DNA of 64,000 bases from Brachypterus glaber (lineage: Eukaryota > Arthropoda > Insecta > Coleoptera > Kateretidae): positions 86,598,895 to 86,662,894 of the forward strand of contig OY294044.1 in NCBI GenBank assembly GCA_958510825.1. Reading direction: 5' to 3'. A program made the position numbers and the translations under genes. The notes under the pieces were generated by a model. The model saw nothing but the letters and a program-made list of their open reading frames with translations, made no database searches and was not told the origin of the DNA. Positions 24,301-39,300 of this stretch are shown one piece after another. Within the stretch, counting starts at the first letter, position 1. Every line of letters starts with the position of its first letter.

Positions 24301-27300
24301 TGGAAGTTTTGTTTCTTTTGGTTCCTCAGAATGTTTTTTATGCTTCTTTTTCTTAGATTTCTTGTCTTGTTCAGAATCCGACTCAACTGTAAGATTTTCA
24401 ACAGTTCCTGCAACCGTAATGATTTCTTGCGGTTTTGGTTCCGCAATTTCTTTCACCTCAAATGTGGGTTTCTGAGGTTCTACATTCTTTCCTGCTATAG
24501 TTGCCCAGGATGATGTTACTGTAGTAATTTCTTCAATTGGCTGTGTTACTGTTTCCGTTGTAACAGTTGCTATAACGTCAGTCGTTGATTTTTCGTTAGC
24601 TATAAATTCTGTTATTAAATCTTTGTCAATCGGTTTTTCTTCGACTACAGTAACGGTTTCTTTTTGGTTCTTTTTAGTTAATTCTGACATATCAGGTTTT
24701 AATTTAGGTTTATCTGACATATGTCTGATTTCCTCAGTTACAATAAATGCTGGTTTTGTTACTTTAAGTTCCTCAGAATGTTGTTTATGTTTCTTTTTCT
24801 TCGATTTTTTCTCTTGTTCAGAATCTAGTTCTACTGTAGACGTTTCAATAGTTTCACTAATAGTAATAGATTCTTGTGGTGTTGTTTCTTTAATCTCATT
24901 TACATTAAATACGGGCTTTTCAGTTTGTGCATTTTTTCCTGCTATACTTGCCCAAGATGAAGTTGTAACAACCTCAGCAGGCTGACAAACTATTTCCGTT
25001 ATTACAGTTTTATTACTAGCTGATTGCTCATTCGTTATAAAATCTGTTATTAAACTTTTAAAAGGTTGTTCTTCAACAGTAAATGGTTCTTTTTTGATAT
25101 CTTTGCTGGTTTTCTTAGATTTTTTATTTTTTGTAGAATCTTTCTCATTTGAAGTTTTCTCAACGGTTTTAGTTGTTTTAACTGTAGGTTTAGGTTCTAA
25201 AGCTGAAGTTTTTTGTGGCTGTGCATTTTTCTTTATAATATTTGCCCATGAAAAAGTACTACTGGTTTCTTCAACCGGCTTTGTTATTATAAGTTCTTCA
25301 ACCACTGGAATTATTTCTTCAGAAGATTTTATTACCACATCTTCTGTTCTTACCGTTTGCTCTTCATACCAATCAGTTGTTTCGGCGGGTTTTTGTTTTA
25401 CCCTCTTTTCTTTAGCCTTTATTGCTTTTTGGGGTTGTTCAACCGGTTTATTCTGTTCAATCGACTTCGTAATAGGTTTCTCAACTGATTTTGGCCTTGG
25501 TGATGGTTCCCTACTACCCAGAATACCAGCATAACTTTGAGACTTATCGTAAGGTTTAATAAAACGATCAGGTTCATCAACAACTAATATTTCTTCAGGT
25601 TCTTCTGGTTTCTCAATCTTTTCTTTTTGCGATTTTCTAGACTTATGTGAAGACTGCTTCTCATGTTTTTGGTCATCAGAAGTATCATCTGAAGATAACT
25701 CTTGTTTCGGAACAATTTCTGGTCTTTGTTTTGATCTAGATCTGGATCTTGTTCTTCTTACGGACTTGGGGATGATAAATCCATCACTATCAACTTCAGA
25801 TTCACTGTAATTTTGTTCAGATTTAGTCACAACTATTTCAATTTTAGGTTGATGTATAACTTTCTTTGTTTTTTCAACGACTGTGGTAATTGTACTTGTA
25901 TGTTCTGGAACATAAGAACCAACCACTTTAGCGTAAGTAGTACCACTATTTTGTATTTCATCCCATATGTTAATGATGGGTTCAGTTCCTTGAGGTTCTA
26001 CAATAGCTAGTAACTCAGGTTGTTGTAAAACACTTTCTATAGGGGTCTCATACTTTTCAATTACAGGTTTCTTTTCAACTTTCGGTTTATCTTTAGATTT
26101 GCTTACTTCTGGTTTTGGTTTCTCGACTGTTTTTACAGGTGGTATTTCTTCTTTTGGTTGCGGAAGTTTGGTACCAATTACGTTCGCCCAGGAAATAACA
26201 TTACTTGTAGATTCGGTGACACTACTAGTTTGAATTTCTGATATAACATTTTTAGGTAACAAACTTACCTCATGTAAAATATGAGATTCAGGTTCATGTA
26301 ACATTTCATTTACCCACTCGTTACTAACATGGTCTAAAGGTATTTCGATATTTTCATCGACATTATACACATTTTTTGGATAATTCCAAGATTGTGGTTC
26401 ATTGTAGGGTTCAGGTTCGGGTACGCATTCAACAAGCTGTATTTTAGGTTCGCTAACCGGTACGAATTCCGCCGCGTTCGGATTTAATCGCGATAGATCT
26501 GACTTTGGAATAAATTCTTTAGCACGCTCAAGGATAGCTACAAATTCGGATGGTTTTTCAATTTCAGTTCTTTCCCGAGATATAAATTCATTACTAGACG
26601 CTTCGGGTATTATATACGTAAGATTTTGGGGTATGAATTCAGGAGCCGTTGGGGTTAATGAGGATACTTGGATAATTGGACTAAAAACATCAGTAACCGT
26701 TGCTTCATTCGAAGCAATATATTCTTCGCGAGCAATTTCAATTTTAGGTTGATGTTCGATATTACTTTCTTTTACTTCGACTATTTTAATAACGGGTTCT
26801 TTATTTTGTGCGAAAGTTGTTTCAGTTTTTGTTGTTGTAACTGTTGTGGTTGTTGTTGTTAAATTTGTAACTTCAGGTTTTATTTCTTCAGAAATTTTTT
26901 CACTTGTAGATTCAGAGTTCTGGATTTGTTCTTTAGCCTTAAGTTCATAGTAAGCTGTCTCTGCCTCCATAAGGCTGGTCATATCGTAATCGTATGGTTG
27001 TTCAACATAAAGCTGTTCTTTAATTTCTTCAGTAACCATATCTTCTACGCCCTCTTTTAAAATTTCTTCTGAAGATTGGTTTTCGTAATATTTGGTTTCG
27101 TCATCTAACATTTGTATGATGTCGTATTTAAGCATGTCTTCCTGTATTAAAGGAACATTTGACTTTATTTCTATTTTTTTAGATTCTATATTAGCATTGT
27201 ATTTTTCAGATTCGATAAAATCTAATACAGTTTTTCTTGTTTCATCAGTAATTTGTGTCGTTTTCTCAGTGATTACAAATTCCTTTTCTTTTGATTCAGT

Positions 27301-30300
27301 TTTTTTGGTTGTCTTTTTCTCCGTTTCCTCATCAGATTTCACTAAAGGTTCGGTAGCGATTATATGAATAGTTTTAACCTCCTGAGGGAGAATTTCTACT
27401 TCTTCAGTCTGTAAAACTCGTGATTTTGGTATATCAATTACAGATTTTTCATTTGTAATGAAATCAGTTATCAAATCTTTATTGATAATATCAGTCTGTT
27501 CAACACTCTCTGTAACAACAAGAGGTTTATCCTTTCTTGCTTTTTTTATTGGTTTTTCTACGATATGTTTTATTTCTGCGTCAGAAATATGCCTAATTTC
27601 TTCAGTGACTATAAAAGCAGGTTTGGTTTCAGGTGTTTCGTCTTGTTGGGGATGCTTTTTCTTATGTTTCTTTTTCTTCGTCTTTTCTGGTTCAGAATCT
27701 ATTATCTTCACAATTTCAGTAGTGTTAGTAAATGTAACTACTTCTTGTGGTTCAGGTTCCTTAATTTCTTCTACCTTCATAGTGAATTCTTCAGGTTGTG
27801 AATTTTTACTGGCAATTGTCGCCCAAGAAGAAGTTGTAATTTCCTCTACAGGTTTTGCAATGGGTTCTTTAGTTACCAAGGGCACATCGGTTATAGATCT
27901 CTCATTTGTGATAAAATCAGCTATTAAATCTTTATTAACAATATCGGTTTGTTCAACAGTTTCAGTAACGGCAATATGTTTTTCTATCTCCTTTTTTCCT
28001 TTTTTAGGTAATATTTCTAAGATAGGTTTACTTTCATCTTGTTGATGATTCTTTTTCGTCTGCTGCTTTTTCTTCGTCTTTTCTGGTTCAGAATCTGTTA
28101 TCTCCACAGTTTTAGTAGTTAAAGTAATTGTAACTATTTCTTGTGGTTTAAGTTCCTTAACTTCTTGCGCCATGATTGTAAATTCTTCAGGTTGTGATTT
28201 TTTACTGGGAATTGTCGCCCAGGAGGAAGTTACAGTTGTAACTTCCTCTACAGGTTTTACAATGAGTTTTTTAGTAACCAAAGGCACATCGATTATAGAT
28301 CTTTCATTTGTGATAAAATCAGTTATCAAATTTTTATTAACAATGTCGATAGTTTCAGTAACAGCAATATACTTTTCTTTCTCCTTCTTATCTTTTTTGG
28401 TTGATTTTTCTAAGATAGGTTTAATTTTATCATCAGACATATGCCTAATTTCTTCAGTGGCTACAAAAGCAGGTTTAGTATCAGATGTTTCATCTTGCTG
28501 AGGATGCTTTTTCTTTTGATTTTTTTTATTTGACTTTTCTGGTTTAGAATCTGTTATCTCCACAGTGTCAGTAGTTTTAGTAATTGTAACTACTTCTTGT
28601 GGTTTAGGTTCCTTAATTTCTTGTGCCATCAAAGTAAATTCTTCAGGTTGTGATTTTTTACTGGCAATGGTCGCCCAAGAAGAAGTAATAGTTATAACTT
28701 CCTCTACAGTGGGTTCTTTAGTTATCAAAGGTACATCAGCTACGGATCTCTCATTTGTGATGAAATCAGTAATTAAATCTTTATTAACATAAGTCTGTTC
28801 AATAGTTTCAGTGACAACAACAGGTTTTTCTTTTTCCTTATTATCTTTTTTAGTTGGTTTTTCTATAAAAGGTTTGGTTTCTTCCTGAGTAATATACCTG
28901 ATTTCTTCAGTGACTATAAAAGCAGGTTTAGTTTCAGGTGTTTCATTTTGCTGAGGATGCTTTTTCTTCTGCTTCTTTTTCTTTGACTTTTCTGGTTCAG
29001 AATCTGTTATCTCCAGAGTTTCAGTAGTTTTAGAAATTGTAACTACTTCTTGTGGTTTAGGTTCCTTAATTTCTTGTGCCATCAAAGTAAATTCTTCAGG
29101 TTGTGATTTTTTACTGGCAATGGTCGCCCAAGAAGAAGTAATCGTTTTAACATACTCTACAGGTTTCCCAGTGAGTTCTTTAGTTACCAAAGGTACATCA
29201 GTTACGCATCTCTCATTTGTGATAAAATCAGTTATTGAATCTTTATTAACAATATCAGTCTGTTCAATAGTTTCAGTGAGAACAATAGGTATTTCTGTCT
29301 CCTTATTATCTATTTTAGTTGGTTTTTCTATAAAAGGTTTGGTTTCTTCCTGAGGAATATGCCTGATTTCTTCAGTGACTATAAAAGCAGGTTTAGTTTC
29401 AGGTGTTTCATCTTGCTGAGGATGCTTTTTCTTCTGCTTCTTTTTCTTTGACTTTTCTGGTTCAGAATCTGTTATCTCCAGAGTTTCAGTAGTTTTAGTA
29501 ATTGCAACTACTTCTTGTGGTTTGGGTTCCTTAATTTCTTGTGCCATCATTGTAAATTCTTCAAGTTGGGGTTTATTACTGGCAGTTGTCGCCCAAGAAG
29601 AAGTAACAGTTGTAATTTTCTCTACAGGTTTCCCAATGGATTCTTTAGTTACCAAACGTACATCAGGTACGGATCTCTCATTTGTGATAAAATCAGTTAT
29701 TAAATCTTTATTAACAATATCAGTCTGTTCAATAGTTTCAGTGAGAACAATAGGTGTTTCTGTCTCCTTATTATCTTTTTTAGTAGGTTTTTCTATAAAA
29801 GGTTTGGTTTCTTCCTGAGTAATATGCCTGATTTCTTCAGTGACTATAAAAGCAGGTTTAGTTTCAGGTGTTTCATCTTGCTGAAGTTGCTTTTTCTTCT
29901 GCTTCTTTTTCTTTGACTTTTCTGGTTCAGAATCTGCTATCTCCACAGTTTTAGTAGTTTTAGTAATTCTAACTACTTCTTGTGGTTTAGGTTCCTTAAT
30001 TTCTTGTGCTATCAAAGTAAATTCTTCAGGTTGTGATTTTTTACTGGCAATGGTCGCCCAAGAAGAAGTTATAGTTGTAACATCATTTACATGTTTCCCA
30101 ATGAGTTCTTTAGTTTCCAAACGTATATCAGTTACGGACCTCTCATTTGTGATTAAATCCTTATTAACATTATCAGTCTGTTCAATAGTTTCAGTGACAA
30201 AAATAGGTTTTTGTTTCTCATTTTTATCTATTTTAGTTGGTTTTTCTATAATAGGTTTGGTTTCTTCCCGAGGAATGTGCCTGATTTCTTCAGTGTCTAT

Positions 30301-33300
30301 AAAAGTAGGTTTAGTTTCAGGTGTTTCATCTTGTTCAGGATGCTTTTTCTTGTGCTTCTTTTTCTTTAAATTTTCTGGTTTAGAATCTGTTATCTCCACA
30401 GTGTCAGTAGTTTTAGGAATTCTAACTACTTCCTGTGGTTTGGGTTCCTTATTTTCTTGTGCCATCATTGTAAATTCTTCAAGTTGTGGTTTTTTACTGG
30501 CAATTGTCGCCCAAGAAGAAGTAACAGTTGTAATTTTCTCTACAGGTTTCCCAATGGATTCTTTAGTTACCAAAGGTACATCAGTTGCGGATCTCTCATT
30601 TGTGATAAAATCAGTTATTAAATCTTTATTAACAATACTAGTCCGTTCAATAGTTTCACTGACAACAATAGGTCTTTTTTTCTCCTTATTGTCTTTTTTT
30701 GTTGGTTTTTCTATAAAAGGTTTTGCTTCTTCCTGAGGAATATGCCTGATTTCTTCAGTGACTATAAAAGCAGGTTTATTTTCAAATGTTTCTTCGTTTT
30801 GCTGAGGATGCTTTTTCTTGTGCCTCTTTTTCTTTGCCTTTTCTGGTTCAGAATTTGTTATCTCCACATTTTCAGTAGTTTTCGTAATTAAAACTACTTC
30901 TTGTGGTTTAGGTTCCTTAGTTTCTTGTGCCATCAAGGTAAGTTTTTCAGGTTGTGAATTTTTACTGGCAATGGTCGCCCAAGAAGAATTAATAGTTGTA
31001 ACTTCCTCTACAGGTTTCCTGATAAGTTCTTTAGTTACCAAAGGTACATCGGTTACGGATCTCTCATTTTTAATAAAATCGGTTATTAAATTTGTATTAA
31101 CAATATTAGTATGTTCAATAGTTTCAGTGACAACAATAGGTTTTTCTTTCTCCTTTTTATCTTTTTTGGTTGGTTTTTCTATAATAGCTTTGGTTTTTTC
31201 CTGAGGAATATGCCTGATTTCTTCGGTGACTATAAAAGCAGGTATAGTTTCAGGTGTTTCATCTTTTTCAAGATCCGTTTTTTTGTGCTTCTTTTTCTTT
31301 GACTTTTCTGGTTCAGAATCTGTTATCTCCACAATTTCAGTAGTTTTAACTACTTCTTGTGGTTTGGGTTCTTTAATTTCTTGTGCCATCATAGTAAATT
31401 CTTCAGGTTGTGACTTTTTACTAGCAATGGTCGCCCAAGAAGAATTAATAGTTGTAACTTCCTCGACCAGTTTTTCAATGGGTTCTTTAGTTATCAAAGG
31501 TACGTCAGTTATGGATTTCTCATTTGTGATAAAATCAGTTATTAAATCTTTATTAACAATATCAGTCTGTTCAATAGTTTCAGTGTAACCAGTGGGTTTT
31601 TCTTTCTTCTTTTTATCTTTTTTAGTTGGTTTTTCTATAATAGGTTTGGTATCTTCCTGAGAAGTATGCCTGATTTCTTCAGTGACTATAAAAGCAGGTT
31701 TCGGTTCAGGTGTTTCATCTTGTTCTGGGTGCTTTTTCTTGTGCTTCTTTTTCTTTGACTTTTCTGGTTCAGAATCTCTTATCTCCACAGTTTCAGTTGT
31801 TTTACTAATTGTAACTACATCTTGTGGTTTAGGTTCCTTAATTTCTTGTGCCATCAAAGTAAATTCTTTAGGTTGTGACTTTTTACTGGCAATGGTCGCC
31901 CAAGAAGGAGTAATAGTTGTAACTTCCTTGACAAGTTTCCCAATGGGTTCTTTAGTTACCAAAGGTACATCAGTTATGGATTTCTCATTTGTAATAAAAT
32001 CAGTTATTAAATCTTTATTAAAAATATCAGTCTGTTCAACAGTTTCAGTAAGTGCTATATTTTTTTCCTTCTGCTTCTTTTCTTTTTTGGTTAATTTTTC
32101 TAACATAGGTTTTGTTTCTTCATCTGGGATATGCCTTATTTCTTCAGTTATTATAAAGGCAGATTTACTTTTAGGTGTTTCTTCATCTTTCTGAGGTTGA
32201 TTTTTCTTCTCCTTATTTTTCTTTGTCTTTTTTGGTTCAGAATCTGTTATCTCTACAATTTCAGAAGTTTTAGTAACCGTAACTACTTCTTGTAGCGTAG
32301 GTTCCTTAATTTCTTGCGCCATCAAAGTAAATTCTTCAGGTTTGGATATTTTACTGGTAATTGTCGCCCAAGAAGAAGTAATAGTTGTAACTTCCTCAAC
32401 AGGGTTTGCAATGGGTTTTTCAGTAACCAAAGGCACATCTATTATAGATCTCTCATTCATAATAAAATCAGTTAATAAATCTTTATTAATAATATCAGAT
32501 TTTTCAACAGTTTCAATAACAGGTATTTTTTTCTCCTTCTTAATTGGTTTTTCTAAGATAGATTTTATTTCTTTATCAGGAATTTGTCTGATTTCTTCCG
32601 TGACTATAAAAGCAGGCTTCGTTTCAGGTATTTTACCTTGCTGAGGATTCTTTTTCTTGTGCCTCTTCGTCTTTTCGGGTTCAGAATCTGTTATCTCTAC
32701 AATTTCAGTAGTTTTAGTAATCATAACTACTTCTTGTGGTTTAGGCACCTTAATTTCTTGTGTCATCAAAGTTAATTCTTCAGGTTGTGAATGTTTACTA
32801 GCAATTGTCGCCCAAGAAGAAGTAACAGTTGAAACTTCCTCCACAGGTTTCGCAATGAGTTCTTTAGTTATGCATCTCTCATTTGTGATAAAATCAGTTA
32901 ATAAATCTTTATTAACAGTGTGAGTCTGTTCAATAGTTTCAGTAAAAATAACAGGTTTTTCTTTTACATTTTTATCTTTTTTAGTTCGTTTTTCTACGAT
33001 AGGCATAATTTCTTTAATTTCTTCAGCGACTACAAAAGCAGGTTTACTTTCAGGTGTTTCTTTTTCTTGATCATGCTTCTTCTTCTGCTTCTTTTTCTTT
33101 GACTTTTCTTGTTCAGACTCTGATATCTTCACAATTTCAGTTATTTTAGTAACTGTAACCACTTCTTGTGTTTCAGGATTTTTAACTTCTTGTGCAATCA
33201 TAGTAAATTCTTCAGGTTGCTTGTTTTTACTAGCAATTGTCGCCCAAGAAGAAAGAACCGTTGTAGCTTCCTCTACAGGTTTTGCTGTGGGTTCATTAGT

Positions 33301-36300
33301 TATTGAAGGTACATCAGTTGTAGATTTCTTATTTGTAATAAAATCAGTTATTAAATGTTCATTAATAATGTCAGTATGTTCATCAGTTTTAGTATCAACC
33401 AGAGGTATTTCTTTCTCCTTTTTATCTTTTCTAGTTCGCTTCTCTACAATAGGTTTTATTACCACATCAGGAACATGTCTAATTTCTTCAGTGACTATAA
33501 AAGCAGGTTTAGTTTCAGGTGCTTCATCTTGTTGAGTGTGCTTCTTCTTGTGCTTCTTTTTCTTCGATTTTTCTGGTTCAGAAACTGATATCTCCACAAT
33601 TTCAGTTGTGTTATTTGTTGTTACTATTTCTTGCGCCTTAGGTTCCTTAACTCCTTTTGTTTTTTCAATAGGTACTTTTGCTTCATCAGGTTTAGCATTC
33701 TTTGAAGCAACTGAGGCCCATGAACTAGGTGGTACAATATTTCTTCGTTCTGTTACCGGCATGGGTTTAGTTTCAACTTGTGACTTTTCTTTTTCAATAA
33801 AGTCTGTAATCATATCTGTAAAAACAATATCTGTTTGGACATTTTCAATAACCAACTCTTCTTCAGATAGTTTTTTAGTTTTTTTGCTTCGGTTTGGAGC
33901 TTTAGGAATTTCTATTTCAGTTTTTATTTCTTCACTATGTTTCTCAGCTGGTTTTGTTATTTCAGGTATTTGTTGTATTTTTGCGCCTGGCACAAATTCT
34001 TTAGCATAAACGTTTGTACCAGCAATATTTTTAAAATCTGCAATATCTACAAAAGATTTTTCATTGGCAATAAATTCAGTTATATTTTGTGATATTATAT
34101 TGATGTCTTTAGATTTTGATTTATCTTGTACAGCATTTTTCTTGCTTGGTTTTTCATCAGAAATATGTATTATTTCTTCTGTTACAATAAATTCGGGTTC
34201 TTGTGTTATTGAATCTTCGACAGGCTTTTTATTTTTCTTCGATTTTTTATGAATTAATGAATCTGATTTAATAGTTTTTTCTTCTAAAGGTCTTTCTTTA
34301 ACAACGATATCTGAAGGTTTAGGTACTTGACTTTCTTCAACAGTGAACACGTTTTGTTCAGCATCATGCAATGATGAAGTTGTTTTAACTATGTAATTTC
34401 TCATATATTGTTCGTTTTTAATAAAATCGTTAATTACTTCTTTGGAAATGATTGGTTCTTCTTTATTTTCCTGTTTAGATTTTTCTGTAATGTTTAATGT
34501 TTCTTTTTCAGAAACTGTATAAGTTGCGAAATCCTCATTAGATATATTTGCCCACGAACTAGTCATTTTGTCACTGCTAACATTATTATTATCAGTAGTA
34601 CCTACTACTTCAACCTCTTCGTCTGAAAAAATCATTGGCTCATCCAAAATATCAATAAATGATGAAGTTGTAGAATCAATTGGCAAACCCTTGTAATCAA
34701 CCTTTTTAATTTCTTTAGTTTTTGGTAATTCTATTGGTGTATCTTCTGAAAAGACAATTTCAAAGGAATCCTTGTTTTTTTCTATTGTTTTTGTAATATC
34801 TTTAGGAGTTACAAATATAAACTCATCAGCTGTTACAGTATTTCCATCCAGTTCACGACTGGGATCTTCAGGATTTATAATGTGAGGTTTTTCTTCAAAA
34901 GAGACTGATTTAACATTTTTCTTCTTTTTAGGTACTTTTATTTCACGAGAATTGCTTCTGGGAGAGTACCTGTTTTCAGCTTCTTTTTTCAATTGGTCAA
35001 TAACACTTTTTTCTGTTTCATCGTCACTGATTTTTGGTTCATCTTTTTTGCTGTTAGATTTTGTTATTTCCTTTGAGTTTTCATTGTCTGGTATATGTAA
35101 AATTTCCTCAGTAATAATAAATGCAGGTTTAGGTTCTGTAATATCATCGTTATTTTTCTTTTTATGTTTATTTTTCTTAGATATTTTATCACTAGTTGTT
35201 ATTCCTTCAGTTATTTCTATAAGTTTATTTATATTTGTAGTATTAATCAGTATTTCTTCTTTATTTTTTAACTCTTTATTTTCATTTGGTTTAGCGTTTT
35301 TACTTGTTATACCAGCCCAAGATGTAGATATTTCGTTATTAATAAATTCCTGAGATGTGCTACCTGTTTCTGTTAAGATATCGACATTGGTTAAAGTTTC
35401 ACTGACATTTTTCTTCTCTTTGTCAGATAATACATTCATTACTTGGTCGAAATCATTTACTTCTAGCTCAAAGATGGAATTTTGTCGTGACAGTGGTGAC
35501 GTTTCGGTGACAGTATTTTCAACTTTTGAAACATTTAGGTTATTTATTTCATTTAGCGTTTCTTGATTTTGAATTAAAAATTCTAAAGGTATGCCTTGAC
35601 GTTTCTTCTTCTTTTGCATCTTTTCTTCAAATTGTTTGCAGACTTCTTGTTCTTCTTTACTCAAATCGGTTAATTTTGGTTTCTTTTTCGATTTATCTTT
35701 TATAGTTGTAATTTCTTTTGCTGGTCTTGGTTTCACTGAACCAAATATTACTTGCTCAAAATCTTCCGAGCTAAATTCTTGTTCATTTTTAACAAATTCG
35801 TCAGAAATATCTTCAGTAATCGTGGTTGTAGTAACGGAAGATATTTCAGTAGTAATATTTGATTCATTTTCAGAAAGAACAATAGGTTCATCTAAAATAT
35901 CTATAAATGAGCTTGTAGTACTATCAACTGGTAAACCTTTGTATTTAACTTTTTTATGTTCGGGTTCTTTAACTTCAGGTTCTTTAATTTCAGGTTTTTT
36001 AATTTCAGGTTCTTTAATTTCAAGTTTGTTAGTTTCAGGTTCAGAAGTTTTCTTTATTTTAGGCTCTACTTTTATTTCCTCATCTGATAAAACTATAGTT
36101 TGATCCAAAAGATCAATAAAGGACGTTGTGGTTTGATCGATAGGCAGACCTTTATATTCTACCTTCTTTACAGGCTCTTTAACTTTAACAATTTCTGGTT
36201 CCTCGTCAGAGAAAGTCATAGGCTCATCTAATATATCAATAAATGAGCTAGTTGTTTGATCAATTGGCAGACCTTTGTATTCAACTTTTTTAGGTTCGGG

Positions 36301-39300
36301 TTCTTTAATTTCAGGTTCTTTAATTTCAGGTTCTTTAATTTCAGGTTTTTTAATTTCAGGTTCTTTAATTTCAAGTTCTTTAATTTCAGGTTCACAAGTT
36401 TTCTTTATTTTAGGCTCTACTTTTATTTCCTCATCTGATAAAACTATAGTTTGATCCAAAAGATCAATAAAGGACGTTGTGGTTTGATCGATAGGAAGAC
36501 CTTTATATTCTACCTTCTTTACAGGCTCTTTAACTTTAATAATTTCTGGTTCCTCGTAAGAGAAAGTCATAGGCTCATCTAATATATCAATAAATGAGCT
36601 AGTTGTTTGATCAATTGGCAGACCTTTGTATTCAACTTTTTTAGGTTCGGGTTCTTTAATTTCAGGTTCTTTAATTTCAGGTTCTTTAATTTCAGGTTTT
36701 TTAATTTCAGGTTCTTTTTCTACCTTCTTTACAGGCTCTTTAACTTTAACAATTTCTGGTTCCTCGTCAGAGAAAGTCATAGGCTCATCTAATATATCAA
36801 TAAATGAGCTAGTTGTTTGATCAATTGGTAGACCTTTGTATTCAACTTTTTTAGGTTCGGGTTCTTTAATTTCAGGTTCTTTAATTTCAGGTTTTTTAAT
36901 TTCAGGTTCTTTAATTTCAAGTTCGTTAATTTCAGGTTCAGAAGTTTTCTTTATTTTAGGCTCTACTTTTATTTCCTCATCTGATAAAACTATAGTTTGA
37001 TCCAAAAGATCAATAAAGGACGTTGTGGTTTGATCGATAGGAAGACCTTTATATTCTACCTTCTTTACAGGCTCTTTAACTTTAACAATTTCTGGTTCCT
37101 CGTCAGAGAAAGTCATAGGCTCATCTAATATATCAATAAATGAGCTAGTTGTTTGATCAATTGGTAGACCTTTGTATTCAACTTTTTTAGGTTCAGATTC
37201 TTTAATTTCAGATTCCATAACTTCTGTAACATCGTCATCAGAGAATGTCAAAGGCTCGTCTAAAATATCAATAAACGAACTCGTAGTCTGATCAATGGGT
37301 AAACCTTTATATTCAATTTTAGTGACTACTTTTTCAGTAATAGGTAAAATGGGCGACTCTTTACTAATAATATTCTCATTTTGAATAGTAGAACTTGAAG
37401 TTATTAAATTTTGTGTGAGAATTGATGTTTCCTGGATCTTGGTTGAAGTATTTCGAGTTTGGGTAGTTATGCTTTCGTTTACGGTATGTTGTCCCTGAGT
37501 TGTAATAAAAGGTTCTTTTTCAAATTCCATTTTTAAAGATACGATAGGTTTCATTCTGATTTCTTCATGAGTTATTAAGGTTATTTTTGTTGTGCCATTT
37601 GATGTGGTAACTACAGGTTTAAATTCAGTTGTAGTAATTTCTTTATTTTCTTCTGATCTTGTTTTTATATTGCTAATATTAACATTCCCAGATATTGCTG
37701 TGGTTGTCGATTCTTGAGTCATAATTGGTTTTGAAGACGAAGTATTTGTTGAAACGGTTTCAATAATTGGTGCGTTTTTCGATACACTTGTAGTGATAGT
37801 AGTTGTTGTTTTGGTACGTTTTAAAGATTCATCCCCTTGAGTAACTGTGCTGTCATCAGAAGTAGTTTTTACTTTAGAAAACTTTTTAGGTTTTAAAGGT
37901 AGTTCTTTGGGTTCTTCATCAGGAATATGTCTGATAACTTCCGTAATTGTGAATTCAGGCTCATGTTCTAATGGTTTTATAGGAGTCTTCTTCTTTTGTT
38001 TCCTTTTCTTAGATTTCTTATCTTCAGTTTCATTTTCGTCTGATAAATTTAACTGTTTTTCTGTTATAATAACCTTACTAAATTCTTCAGTAACTTGCTC
38101 TACCGGCTTCTTAGTAACTTCTAAAATTGGTATGCCTGGTTTTGCATTTTTACTAGTTATACTAGCCCATGTGCCAGTAGTATTAATGGCTTCTGCTGCA
38201 GTTGTTGTGTCTGATTTTTGAGTTTTTTCTTTGGCAGGAATTATATCCAAAGTTGACTTCTCATTTTCAATAAAATTTTGTATAGATTTAATATCGATTT
38301 CTGGTGGAGTACTTTCCCCTTCAACAGTAGTTTCTGGGTGCTTAGATTTCTTGTTTTTGCGAGCTTGTGGTTTGGGTTTATGGTTATCATCGGGAATTTT
38401 CCGAATTTCTTCTGTGGCAATAATGACTTCCTGTTTTTCAACGGGTATTTTTATGAGTGTTTTTGACTGAGTAGTATCTCTTTCTTTAGGTTTTTCTGAT
38501 TCTGATTTGAATGTTTTTCCGGCAATATTTTCCCAGGAACTTGAAGTGGTTGTAATAGTTTCAGTTTCACGTTTTAATGGTTCCTCCTTTTGAACAGGTT
38601 TTACTTTCTCTTGCTTTTGTTCATGATCTAATACAACAGACTTCTCGTGGTGTATAAATGTATTTAGAATGTGACTTGTTGGTACAGCAGAAATTAGGTT
38701 AACTTTTTCTAGGTTTTCTATTGGTTCTTTCTTTATATCAGATACTGTTTTAGTACTTGTTGTGTTTGTAGTAATGTTTGTTGTTTTATTTTCATCAGGA
38801 ATATGCCTGATTTCTTCTGTTACTACAAAAGCAGGTTCATATCTTTCTGGCTCGGGTTTCTTTTTAGGTTTCTTCTTTTTCTTCTTACTTTCTTCATCAT
38901 TAGGTGTACTAGATTTCTCTTCTACATCAGGTATTTTTTCAACAGATTCTGACCGGTTAAAAACTGTTTCTTTTGGCACTTTTTCTTCTGGTTTGGAATG
39001 TTTACCAGCAATATTGGCCCAAGAACTTGTAGTGGTTGTAATAGTTTCGGTTATAATTTGAACACTTGGTTCTTGTGAAGTAGTTATAACAATAGTTTCA
39101 TCTGCCTTTGGTGATATAGAAATTTCTTCAGTAAATTCAAAGATTGGTTTTTCTTTTGTTTCTTTCTTCTTATCTTTCTTTTTGTTGGACTTTTCAGATT
39201 TTAAGGGTTCTTGTTTTTGTTTAGTATCTTCTTGCTTTTCTTCATGTGCTAAAGCAACAACCTTTTCGTGATGTATAAATGTATTTAGAATATCGCTTGT

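Noticed and set aside
35880..37330. Titin/PEVK gene
   Set aside because: PEIKEP linkers are PEVK-like in composition only; there are no Ig or FN3 domains and the neighbouring exons are spectrin repeats.
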